From a virus, in IMG/VR virus record IMGVR_UViG_3300027736_000237, positions 1 to 24,717 of that record: 24,717 nucleotides of DNA. One strand, given 5' to 3'. Below the pieces are notes generated by a model. It ran no database searches. It was not told where the DNA came from and saw only the letters and a list, made by a program, of their open reading frames with translations. A program made the translations under genes and the position numbers. Each line of letters opens with the position of its first letter. The stretch's first letter is position 1. Of this stretch, positions 13,803-20,181 are shown piece after piece.

Positions 13803-14291
13803 TTATTCAATAAATGATGGTATGTCTTTTACCAAATAGTAATTATGTCCCATAAATTTTCTATCTAAACAGCTTCCATTATTAGGTTTAAGACTATTTC
13901 CTTCTTGATCATACATTTTATTCCAACAATAAACAAATTTGTTGGGAGTTAGAATTTGTGTAAGAATCATATTTTCTGAGCCAAAAAAGGCTATAGCAAT
14001 TTTAAATGAAACGGTAAATGGTAAAAAATACAAATCTTCTGACCAGATTTGTAAAGTTTCAATTATGTTTTTGTCTTCTTCAAAATAATCTGTCTCTACA
14101 CAATTAAAATAAAATTGTATATCATAACCATCGCAATTAAATAACCAAGTTTTAAAATCCTTTGCTGACAATTCTATATCAGGATTACCCTTTAAAGAAG
14201 AATATTCTTGTAATACATAACCCATCAACCTTCCATACTTTACCGCTTCTTTCAATCCATTGATGCGATTGACAGTTATGTTCTCGTTCAT
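13803..14291 (-). CDS. Unknown protein (162 aa)
   Basis: The ATG overlaps the upstream gene's stop by four bases. The sequence is a compact globular type rich in Phe, Tyr and Trp with several cysteines. Visible segments include IQFYFNCVETDYFEEDKN, LYFLPFTVSFKIAIAFFG and KFVYCWNKMYDQEG. The hydrophobic run near residues 88-103 is more likely a buried beta strand than a membrane helix. No motif of a known enzyme is visible. Position between uvsX and the small downstream genes suggests a phage DNA metabolism accessory protein, without direct support. Confidence 0.65.
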   Translation of the reverse strand: MNENITVNRINGLKEAVKYGRLMGYVLQEYSSLKGNPDIELSAKDFKTWLFNCDGYDIQFYFNCVETDYFEEDKNIIETLQIWSEDLYFLPFTVSFKIAIAFFGSENMILTQILTPNKFVYCWNKMYDQEGNSLKPNNGSCLDRKFMGHNYYLVKDIPSFIE

Positions 14292-14755
14292 CGTCCTTCC
14301 AATCTGTATACACCACGCTTTAAACGAACGCAGTTATATCCATCAGATTCAAGCTCTTGTCGAGCAAGTTTAAAATTGTTGTTCAAACCGGGAATTGAAT
14401 AATTAAAACTAGAAAACATTTTACATATTTGAGAAAACGATATCTCTTTCTTATCAAGAATTGTTTCTTTAATTTTATTTCTGATATAACGAGAAGATTT
14501 ATCTTTCGTCATATTTTTATCAATCGTTTCCGATGCTTCAGAAATAACATTGCTAGAATTTTTCACATAGTTGGAATCACAAAATATATTTGCGATTTCT
14601 TCAAGATTGACGACATTTTGAACATCGTCAATCTTGCAACCTTCAACTTTTATATTAAAACAATCAATGAACTCAGACAACGATAGCAAGTTATTGTAAC
14701 TTGTTACAATATTTTTGCCATCAGGACATTTAAGCATGACGTAAGACGGTGTCAT
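14288..14755 (-). CDS. Unknown protein (155 aa) with a C-terminal winged-helix-like domain
   Basis: A ribosome binding site (GAGGGTAAG) precedes the ATG at 14755, fifteen bases after the uvsX stop, so it is co-transcribed with uvsX. The first 70 residues have short strands (YVMLKCPDG) and acidic stretches (EGCKIDDVQNVVNLEEI). The last 65 residues (IRNKIKETILDKKEISFSQI, then a helix with LARQELESDGYN and a basic hairpin RLKRGVYRLEGR) look like a winged helix, which would bind DNA or protein. The gene also encodes a perfect 12-bp inverted repeat (14602-14636). No family is recognised. Confidence 0.65.
   Translation of the reverse strand: MTPSYVMLKCPDGKNIVTSYNNLLSLSEFIDCFNIKVEGCKIDDVQNVVNLEEIANIFCDSNYVKNSSNVISEASETIDKNMTKDKSSRYIRNKIKETILDKKEISFSQICKMFSSFNYSIPGLNNNFKLARQELESDGYNCVRLKRGVYRLEGR
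14602..14636. repeat. Perfect 12-bp inverted repeat inside a coding region
   Basis: CAAGATTGACGA (14602-14613) and TCGTCAATCTTG (14625-14636) are exact reverse complements with an 11-base loop. They lie within the 14288-14755 gene, at codons for KIDDV and VVNLE. Confidence 0.8.
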
Positions 14756-14769
14756 GATCTTACCCTCAA

Positions 14770-15975
14770 TTATCCTAGAAGATCGTCCACTTCGAGATCA
14801 GATTCGTCATCTACATCGATAACTTCACCAGATACTTTATAATTTATCACATCTGCGTATAACTGCAAATATTCTTTCATTTGTTCTTCTGTCGCATCAA
14901 GAATTCGAGAATATTCCTGAGCAATCTCAATTGGAATGTCATTTCTTTCTATCGAAGATTTAAACTTTACTTCTTTACCATCAGTAAATTCTGGATTTAC
15001 TAAAAAATTACCTGCTCCATTGGAGATTACTCTTCCAGCATCCAATAGTGCGCCCAAAGCACCACCCAATGGATTCATTCCTCTGTCAAAATAAAGAGGA
15101 ATGTTGTCAACTTCAACAAAAGGACGATAAGACCTGTTCTTCTTGTTCTGAATCTTAATATTAATACCAAGAATCTTTTTCTTAGCTGATCCAGCAACAC
15201 TTTGTTCAATCTTCTTTTGAGTTTGGCTACGCATTCTTAACGAAGCGTAAAATGGCAATCCTTGTCCCCCTCCAGCAGTAGTTTCGGGATTACCGTAAAG
15301 AACACCAATTTTGTCACGAATTTGATTGAGGACCACAACTGTAACATCATTCTGCTCCATTTCAGTGTTAAGTTTTCTTAATTCTTTAGAACAAATCTTC
15401 GCCCTTTCTCCGGGCTGTTCATTTCCACCAACAATACGCTTAAAATCAGCTTTGCTATATCCTTCAGGTAATTTTGTTTCCCTAAATTCTCTAGCACTTG
15501 GTGAAACAGAAATAGAATCATAAACGATACAAACTGGGACTTCTATTTTCTTCACTTTGCGAATATAATTAATAACACGATACATCGTGCTGAAACAATC
15601 TTCCAGTGTTTCAGGAGTATACCTTAATAACTTACTTATATCACACTTAGTTGCATTCTGAATAAATTCGCCATTGATAGCATTTTCAGTGTCAAGAATA
15701 ACTCCAATGCCACCCATTCTTTGCATGCCAGCAAGGATGTTTGCGCCAATAAGACTTTTGCTTGATGCTGATGGACCATAAATTTCAGACAATCTACCAC
15801 CGGGGATGCCACCACCATAAAACTTGCCAGAGCAACAATAATTGATAGCAAAATTGCCTGTATCAACAAAATATCGAGCTTGATCAAGTTCGGATACTAA
15901 TTCTGCGCCAGTTGCACTTGCAATATCAGTAAATAAATTATCGAGGGAAGCTGAATCTTTCTTTTGACGAGCCAT
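14770..15975 (-). CDS. uvsX: UvsX/RecA-type recombinase
   Basis: I place the start at the ATG at 15975, with GGAG six bases upstream (401 aa). It forms the presynaptic filament on ssDNA for strand exchange and recombination-dependent replication. Motifs: Walker A GPSASSKS (67-74, Lys73), which lacks the usual Gly before Lys just as T4 UvsX does (GPSKSFKS); DTEN (95-98) with the catalytic Glu; Walker B VCIVYD (148-153); loop region YGNPETTAGGGQG with downstream FYASLRMRSQ, strongly RecA-like. The acidic C-terminal tail (DVDDESDLEVDDLLG) is typical of RecA. Upstream is a dyad leader with an AGGTT box also found before ssb and dCMP deaminase. Downstream genes appear to be in the same unit. Confidence 0.95.
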   Translation of the reverse strand: MARQKKDSASLDNLFTDIASATGAELVSELDQARYFVDTGNFAINYCCSGKFYGGGIPGGRLSEIYGPSASSKSLIGANILAGMQRMGGIGVILDTENAINGEFIQNATKCDISKLLRYTPETLEDCFSTMYRVINYIRKVKKIEVPVCIVYDSISVSPSAREFRETKLPEGYSKADFKRIVGGNEQPGERAKICSKELRKLNTEMEQNDVTVVVLNQIRDKIGVLYGNPETTAGGGQGLPFYASLRMRSQTQKKIEQSVAGSAKKKILGINIKIQNKKNRSYRPFVEVDNIPLYFDRGMNPLGGALGALLDAGRVISNGAGNFLVNPEFTDGKEVKFKSSIERNDIPIEIAQEYSRILDATEEQMKEYLQLYADVINYKVSGEVIDVDDESDLEVDDLLG

Positions 15976-15993
15976 GCTAAACTCCATGCAGAA

Positions 15994-16027
15994 CAATGTG
16001 ACTCAACCTAATAGAGTGAGTCACATT
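15994..16027 (-). promoter_or_regulatory. uvsX leader: AGGTT box inside an 11-bp perfect dyad
   Basis: AATGTGACTCA (15995-16005) and TGAGTCACATT (16017-16027) form a perfect inverted repeat with an 11-base spacer. On the minus strand AGGTTGAGTCACATTG (15994-16009) ends 18 bases before the uvsX ATG. There is no U tract, so an operator or mRNA control element is more likely than a terminator. Confidence 0.55.
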
Positions 16028-16065
16028 AAAAATACTGGTTAATTTTTACGGTAATTGATTTTCTA

Positions 16066-16425
16066 TTAAATGTCATCTGAATCCTCTTGTTTTTTTAGAT
16101 AACGATCATACATAGAACCCGGAACAGGTTTTAAATTAAATTTTTCAAAAAGTGATTCTATATCAAATTCACCATGAAGAGGTACAAAAAAATCTTTTAT
16201 AGTATAAATGCTTCCACTTTGTGTATGAATGTCGTATTCATATCCATTGGTTTCTGAAGGTTGATTTACACTTACAATCATGCTTGTTCTAATTCGTTTT
16301 TCTGGTATTTCTAAAGTAAAAGGATTACCACGAGCCTTATCCCGATGATGAAAAACCGTTGCTTCGTCAGCAAAAATATGATCTCCAGCACCTTCTCTTA
16401 ATTGAACATATTCATGAAATTTCAT
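16066..16425 (-). CDS. Candidate internal head protein (119 aa) with a capsid-targeting-like N-terminus
   Basis: The protein starts MKFHEYVQLREGAGDHIF, with aromatic spacing and L-R-E at residues 9-11 followed by GAG. This is an almost ideal form of the prohead-protease-processed leader. AGGAGATT precedes the ATG, and an ACTAAATAG box (core 16451-16457) lies 25 bases upstream. The remainder is a small mixed alpha/beta domain with beta strands (TSMIVSVNQ, YEYDIHTQSG, YTIKDFFVP) and an acidic end (KKQEDSDDI). It lies downstream of a similar gene (16473-16985) and upstream of uvsX. No known family. Confidence 0.75.
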   Translation of the reverse strand: MKFHEYVQLREGAGDHIFADEATVFHHRDKARGNPFTLEIPEKRIRTSMIVSVNQPSETNGYEYDIHTQSGSIYTIKDFFVPLHGEFDIESLFEKFNLKPVPGSMYDRYLKKQEDSDDI

Positions 16426-16450
16426 CTGAATCTCCTAATTTTTACAAAAC

Positions 16451-16457
16451 TATTTAG
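16451..16457 (-). promoter_or_regulatory. CTAAATA box upstream of the 16066-16425 gene
   Basis: The minus strand reads CACTAAATAGT, resembling the T4 late -10 box, 25 bases before the ATG, with the ribosome binding site in between. A near-identical box precedes the next gene. Confidence 0.4.
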
Positions 16458-16472
16458 TGTATAAACAAGAAA

Positions 16473-16985
16473 TTATCCTTGTTGACCGGGTTGATTATAT
16501 GTTTGTTCATATTCATGTTTTGCAATTCTATAAAATTTACCTTCAGCTTCTTTAACAAGATAATCTTGAGGCTTCAAAACCATATCTTCACCCCAAGAAG
16601 CCTTAAACATAACAGGTTCATTACCTGTATATAAAGCAACCATTCTAGGGCTTTGTTCTGGATGTACAGGTCCACCAATGTTTCCTTGATATAATTTTGG
16701 AAATTTTGCAGATTTAACAACATATTGTTCACGACTAGGTCCACTCATAATAATGTCATTAACATCAGCTGTATTAGTAGTTTCTTTTCCATCAGCAGTA
16801 ACAGTAACAATCGGTTTTGACTCTTGTGCTACCGTATAGGAAAAAGGAGGCATGTTTGTATCTCTAGCAACATAATTATAATTCTTTTTCTTTTTAGTAG
16901 TTGGCAAAAAGTTTAAATCAGTAGCAACTTCCTCTATATTGATGGTATTTTCTCGCATAAGATAATATTCATGAAAACTTTTCAT
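16473..16985 (-). CDS. Candidate internal head protein (170 aa) with a capsid-targeting-like N-terminus and a PGDY-like domain
   Basis: The protein starts MKSFHEYYLMRENTINIEE, with M-R-E at residues 10-12 as a possible processing site. Residues about 28-80 are polar with a lysine cluster (TTKKKKNYNYVARD). Residues about 83-165 form a domain with strands and the segment FKASWGEDMVLKPQDYLV followed by YRIAKHEYEQTY. I have seen this type of W-G-x-x-(hydrophobic)-x-x-(G/Q)-D-Y-L-V module in phage hypothetical proteins, but its function is not known to me. AAGGAG precedes the ATG and a TACTAAATAA box lies 17 bases upstream. A terminator separates it from the ssb gene. Confidence 0.75.
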   Translation of the reverse strand: MKSFHEYYLMRENTINIEEVATDLNFLPTTKKKKNYNYVARDTNMPPFSYTVAQESKPIVTVTADGKETTNTADVNDIIMSGPSREQYVVKSAKFPKLYQGNIGGPVHPEQSPRMVALYTGNEPVMFKASWGEDMVLKPQDYLVKEAEGKFYRIAKHEYEQTYNQPGQQG

Positions 16986-17002
16986 ATTTTTTCTCCTTGA
17001 GT

Positions 17003-17009
17003 TATTTAG
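17003..17009 (-). promoter_or_regulatory. CTAAATA box upstream of the 16473-16985 gene
   Basis: The minus strand reads TACTAAATAAC, 17 bases before the ATG with the ribosome binding site (AAGGAG) directly after. It sits just downstream of the ssb terminator, as expected for a new promoter. Confidence 0.45.
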
Positions 17010-17016
17010 TATGTAA

Positions 17017-17048
17017 ACAAAAAAACACCCATAAAAATATGGGTGTTT
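17017..17048 (-). terminator. Intrinsic terminator after ssb
   Basis: A perfect 11-bp stem (AAACACCCATA at 17023-17033 with TATGGGTGTTT at 17038-17048, 4-base loop) is followed on the minus strand by a T-rich tail (TTTTTTTGTTT including stem end). Ends transcription from the ssb gene. Confidence 0.85.
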
Positions 17049-17069
17049 CTGTTAACTAATCAACAAGTA

Positions 17070-18005
17070 TTATCGTTTACCAAATCCGATGTTACCAAGC
17101 TGTGCTTCGATATCATCATCAATCAAACCTTCAACATCATCCATGATGCTGCTTTCAACCTTTGGAGCAACATTCTTGCTTGTTGCAGCTTTTGGCGCAA
17201 CTGATTGTTGTTGTGGTTCGCTTTTATCAAAAAAGCTCCTTAGTGCTTCTTCGATTTGATCGATAGTAAGATAATTTGGAATTGCTTCCAAATCATGATA
17301 CTTGGAAAGCCAAGAGGTGATTTGCTCTTTGTTTCCCAAAGCGGAAGAATCTTCAAAAAACGACTGATCGTAATTTGGATAACCGTTAGGTCCACGGACA
17401 ACCTTGACGATCTTGAAATCTCTACCATTTACTGGATGAGAGACATCACCCAAAGCTCTTTTACCAGTAGTTTCATTTCCTGACATTGAAACCCAAATAA
17501 TATTGTGAATAGTTTTGCCAATGCTAAGAATCTTAGGACCAACATTAGTTTCAATCTGATTGGTCTTGGGATTCAATTGGGAACGAACAATGCAGTTATA
17601 GTAATACCTTTCAATCGGCTTAATAGAACGTGCATCATCCTGAAGCTTCTTAGCCCGATCAGCAGGCATCTTCTTGGATTTCTCCCACATTGCATTGTAT
17701 TCTTTGCAAATAGGACAATCAGTTTCAGGACTAACTGTCCGCCACTGTTCTCCTTTAGGAGTCTGTACTAATTTCTTTGTACAGAAAATCGTTTTTGCGT
17801 TCGGATATTCACCAAGACGATGAATACGAACTGCATGAAAAAACGGCTTGCCTTTTAATTTTGGAAGAAGTCTTAGAAGAACAAATCCGTCCTTCTCTGG
17901 CATGCGAACATAATCATCGTTCGCTCCGCCCTGCTCCTTGTTTAATCTGCTCGCTTCTTTGCGGATATCATTAATATCCAGAGTATCTAACTCGTAATCT
18001 GCCAT
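17070..18005 (-). CDS. Single-stranded DNA-binding protein, T4 gp32 type
   Basis: The 311-aa protein has zinc ligands in the gp32 order: His62, then Cys75 (13 residues later, as in T4 gp32 H64/C77), then CPIC (Cys97 and Cys100). The basic and aromatic OB-fold core lies around 35-240 (DGFVLLRLLPKLKGKPFF, IERYYYNCIVRSQ, FKIVKVVRG). A Pro/Gln/Ala/Ser linker follows and then the acidic C-terminal tail (DDVEGLIDDDIEAQLG), which in T4 contacts replication and recombination partners. It coats ssDNA for the UvsX, helicase and polymerase found here. The leader carries AGGTTAAGATTCCTTG 20 bases before the ATG and a GGAATC/GATTCC dyad, which could serve autoregulation as known for gp32. A terminator follows. 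Confidence 0.93.
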   Translation of the reverse strand: MADYELDTLDINDIRKEASRLNKEQGGANDDYVRMPEKDGFVLLRLLPKLKGKPFFHAVRIHRLGEYPNAKTIFCTKKLVQTPKGEQWRTVSPETDCPICKEYNAMWEKSKKMPADRAKKLQDDARSIKPIERYYYNCIVRSQLNPKTNQIETNVGPKILSIGKTIHNIIWVSMSGNETTGKRALGDVSHPVNGRDFKIVKVVRGPNGYPNYDQSFFEDSSALGNKEQITSWLSKYHDLEAIPNYLTIDQIEEALRSFFDKSEPQQQSVAPKAATSKNVAPKVESSIMDDVEGLIDDDIEAQLGNIGFGKR

Positions 18006-18025
18006 AATCGACTGCCTTTCTACTG

Positions 18026-18041
18026 CAAGGAATCTTAACCT
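18026..18041 (-). promoter_or_regulatory. AGGTT box in the ssb leader
   Basis: Minus strand AGGTTAAGATTCCTTG ends 20 bases before the ATG. It matches the uvsX leader box at 11 of 16 positions, at nearly the same distance. Role inferred from repetition only. Confidence 0.4.
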
Positions 18042-18052
18042 GATTCCAAAGG

Positions 18053-18340
18053 TTACACTACAGGTGTTCCGCTATTATCATCGGAAGGAGGAGCTGAGTC
18101 AACAGCTTTTTCCTGCTCTGCCAATAATTTTTCCATCTGCTCAAGTATTTTAAGATTATGCTCCAATCGTTGCGTAATCTCATCTCTGCTTAAGTATTTA
18201 GATTCTCTGTCTTCAAATTCTTTTTCTAATCGAATTTCTTCTTTTCGAGTTTTTCTAATTTCTTCTCTACGAGCAAGAACTCTTTTTCTTGCTTCGCTCT
18301 TCTTAGCCTTGTTCTTTTGATCCTTTTCACGCTGATTCAT
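18053..18340 (-). CDS. Small, highly charged coiled-coil protein (95 aa)
   Basis: A good ribosome binding site (GAGGGG) precedes the ATG, which overlaps the upstream stop (TAATG). Residues 2-80 are almost entirely Lys, Arg, Glu and Leu in heptad-like order (ARKRVLARREEIRKTRKEEI, then LEHNLKILEQMEKLLAEQEK), predicting a long coiled coil. A disordered end (SAPPSDDNSGTPVV) follows. It lies 47 bases upstream of ssb in the same direction, so it may be co-transcribed and interact with replication proteins. No family is recognised. Confidence 0.7.
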   Translation of the reverse strand: MNQREKDQKNKAKKSEARKRVLARREEIRKTRKEEIRLEKEFEDRESKYLSRDEITQRLEHNLKILEQMEKLLAEQEKAVDSAPPSDDNSGTPVV

Positions 18341-19050
18341 TACTTGCCCCTCAAGTTTATCATTCCTTCAGATGATCTATCACCTTGCCAATTCAATAAA
18401 TCATTATTGTCTCGTTTAGAAGAATTCATTTCATTTTCATATCCAAGTGAAGCATTTGCTGGAACAAAATATTCATCTATAACTTCAACAGCATCATTGT
18501 TATCGTCAAGTGTTGTTACCATCATACCAATGCCATTTGTGTTATATCTCTCAGAATAAATAGGATAAACTTTGTTAATCGTAAATTTATATGGGAAACT
18601 CTTTTTGTCTACTGTTAAAGGTGGAACAAATGCTACCTTTCTAAGAATTTTTCTGCTTTTTACGTCTTCAATTTTTCTTTTTAAATTTTGAAAATTAGTA
18701 GGTGGTGCTTTGGTAATTTTTGGAATATCTTGTGGTTCATTAGCAACTTCTTCTTCTGAAGATATACTGCAATTTTCAGCTACATCAGAATTATTAAACT
18801 TGCTTTTTGCTATTGAAAAGCCATTTTTACTTAATTTGAAATTAACTTTCTTCTTGGTATAAGAATATATCTCAACATCATAGATAAATATATCTCTACG
18901 AGCAAGTTGCGTAAGAATGTACTTAGCAAGTTTGTCTTCTGGATAATCTTCATCTACTTTGCCAAACTTGTTTTTAAAAACAAGTGGCTCGTTTTTATCG
19001 TAGTCAAGATCTTCTTTTTGTTTATAATACTTAAATTCTATTTCAAACAT
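18340..19050 (-). CDS. Unknown protein (236 aa) between dCMP deaminase and ssb
   Basis: The N-terminal 75 residues look like a small alpha/beta domain (MFEIEFKYYKQKEDLDYD, KYILTQLARRDIFIYDVEIY). A polar low-complexity middle follows (about 85-125, with EEEVANEPQDIPK), then a second domain from about 140 (ILRKVAFVPPLTVDKKSF, YKFTINKVYPIYSER, GIGMMVTTLDDN, AVEVIDEYFVPA) with a beta-rich pattern. The tail is polar. The ATG lies 8 bases after the dCMP deaminase stop with no clear ribosome binding site, so coupling is likely. No family recognised; context suggests replication support. Confidence 0.7.
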   Translation of the reverse strand: MFEIEFKYYKQKEDLDYDKNEPLVFKNKFGKVDEDYPEDKLAKYILTQLARRDIFIYDVEIYSYTKKKVNFKLSKNGFSIAKSKFNNSDVAENCSISSEEEVANEPQDIPKITKAPPTNFQNLKRKIEDVKSRKILRKVAFVPPLTVDKKSFPYKFTINKVYPIYSERYNTNGIGMMVTTLDDNNDAVEVIDEYFVPANASLGYENEMNSSKRDNNDLLNWQGDRSSEGMINLRGK

Positions 19051-19058
19051 ATTTTAAC

Positions 19059-19643
19059 CTAGTGTTCCAGTATTAATTTTTCATCAAGCTCAACTATATC
19101 AACGCCACATTTCTCAAAGAGAAATCTACTTCCAACAGAATAATCCTTATCTTTATTTGATAAACAAAACAATTTTTTTATTCCAGAATTTATAATTAAT
19201 TTTGTACACTCAACACATGGCAAAGTACACCATGCAAACATATGCGATCCGTTTAAATCAGCAGATGCATTAACTATAGCATTTGCTTCAGCATGAGCGC
19301 AAGAACATAATTCAAGCCTTTCTCCAGATTTACATCCAATAATTTTTCTTGGACACTGTTTTTCATAAGCATAATTCTTGATAAATTCTTCTTCATCAAA
19401 ATTAGGATCTATTTTGTATTTATCTTCTTCTGTAAGCTGCGGAAGAAAAATTGTTTTAAGATGTTCTGGACTATCACAATGAGGTGCATTTCTTGGTGGA
19501 CCATTGTACCCCATACTAACAACCTTAGTTAACAAGCTATTAACAATAACTACTCCAATTTTTCTTGAATAACATGGATTTTTGATATCGCCAAAAAGCT
19601 TAGCTGTAAGCATATACTTGCGAACAAACTCAATGTTAAACAT
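19059..19643 (-). CDS. Deoxycytidylate (dCMP) deaminase
   Basis: Zinc-dependent cytidine/dCMP deaminase motifs are clear: CAHAEANAI (His117, Glu119) and CTLPCVECTKLI (Cys143, Cys146), preceded by GYNGPPRN at 45-52. The enzyme turns dCMP into dUMP, feeding ThyX. A long insertion (about 55-112) between the substrate region and the HAE motif contains extra cysteines (C97, C104, C113, C115) that could bind a second zinc, as in T4 dCMP deaminase. In T4-type enzymes dCTP activates and dTTP inhibits; whether that holds here is not visible. The leader shares the AGGTT...CACATTG box with uvsX. Length (194 aa) is normal. Confidence 0.95.
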   Translation of the reverse strand: MFNIEFVRKYMLTAKLFGDIKNPCYSRKIGVVIVNSLLTKVVSMGYNGPPRNAPHCDSPEHLKTIFLPQLTEEDKYKIDPNFDEEEFIKNYAYEKQCPRKIIGCKSGERLELCSCAHAEANAIVNASADLNGSHMFAWCTLPCVECTKLIINSGIKKLFCLSNKDKDYSVGSRFLFEKCGVDIVELDEKLILEH

Positions 19644-19663
19644 TGTGATCTCTCATGCTGTGG

Positions 19664-19678
19664 CAATGTGACAAACCT
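19664..19678 (-). promoter_or_regulatory. AGGTT box in the dCMP deaminase leader
   Basis: Minus strand AGGTTTGTCACATTG ends 20 bases before the ATG and matches the uvsX leader box AGGTTGAGTCACATTG apart from one gap and one change. Confidence 0.45.
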
Positions 19679-19682
19679 AAGA

Positions 19683-20105
19683 TTATTCGTTTATCTGGAA
19701 GTTTAACTTATCCATCTCTTTACGCAACATATGCCCTCGATTGTGAGCATCTTCTCTTGAAGCATTTAAAGCTTGCAAATGTGCATAAATTCTATCTTTG
19801 CAATACCTGCTTTGAATGCATTCTCTTTTCAAGGCAATACATTCATCATCACCTTCAGCTGCCAATTCTGCTGTTTTATCAGATTTGCCAAGATCTTTTT
19901 GTTCTTTAAATTTTTGGATAAATTTTCTTTTATATTCAAGTTCAGCTATAGAAAAGCATTTCATAGCCAATGCGTGACCGGCTCCCACATAATCAATAAT
20001 TCCGCCTACTTTTTCAAAAAATATATTAAGCGTTGCGTCTGTAAAATTTAAATCACGAGAATCAATTGTCCACACCTGATCATTTAACGCAATCTTCTCG
20101 ATCAT
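19683..20105 (-). CDS. Unknown helical phage protein (140 aa)
   Basis: A TAGGATG ribosome binding site precedes the ATG at 20105. The protein begins with a short beta part (MIEKIALNDQVWTIDSRDL), then a long largely helical section (YKRKFIQKFKEQKDLGKSD) and a C-terminal helix (LQALNASREDAHNRGHMLRK). It has four cysteines (C50, C89, C96, C102) spaced unevenly. The C-terminal pattern of Arg, Glu, Asp and His followed by Leu-Arg-Lys-Glu recalls small phage proteins often found beside DNA metabolism genes, but I cannot name the family. It lies between the methylase-like gene and dCMP deaminase on the same strand. Confidence 0.65.
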   Translation of the reverse strand: MIEKIALNDQVWTIDSRDLNFTDATLNIFFEKVGGIIDYVGAGHALAMKCFSIAELEYKRKFIQKFKEQKDLGKSDKTAELAAEGDDECIALKRECIQSRYCKDRIYAHLQALNASREDAHNRGHMLRKEMDKLNFQINE

Positions 20106-20181
20106 GATTCATCCTACTTTCTGCGAAAAAGGGAAAAGGGAATCACATACCATCAATTCAAAATAGTAAGGCTTATAGTCA

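Noticed and set aside
15772-15782. Missing Gly in the UvsX Walker A (GPSASSKS) as a sign of inactivity
   Set aside because: T4 UvsX itself has GPSKSFKS, so this is a normal UvsX feature rather than a defect.
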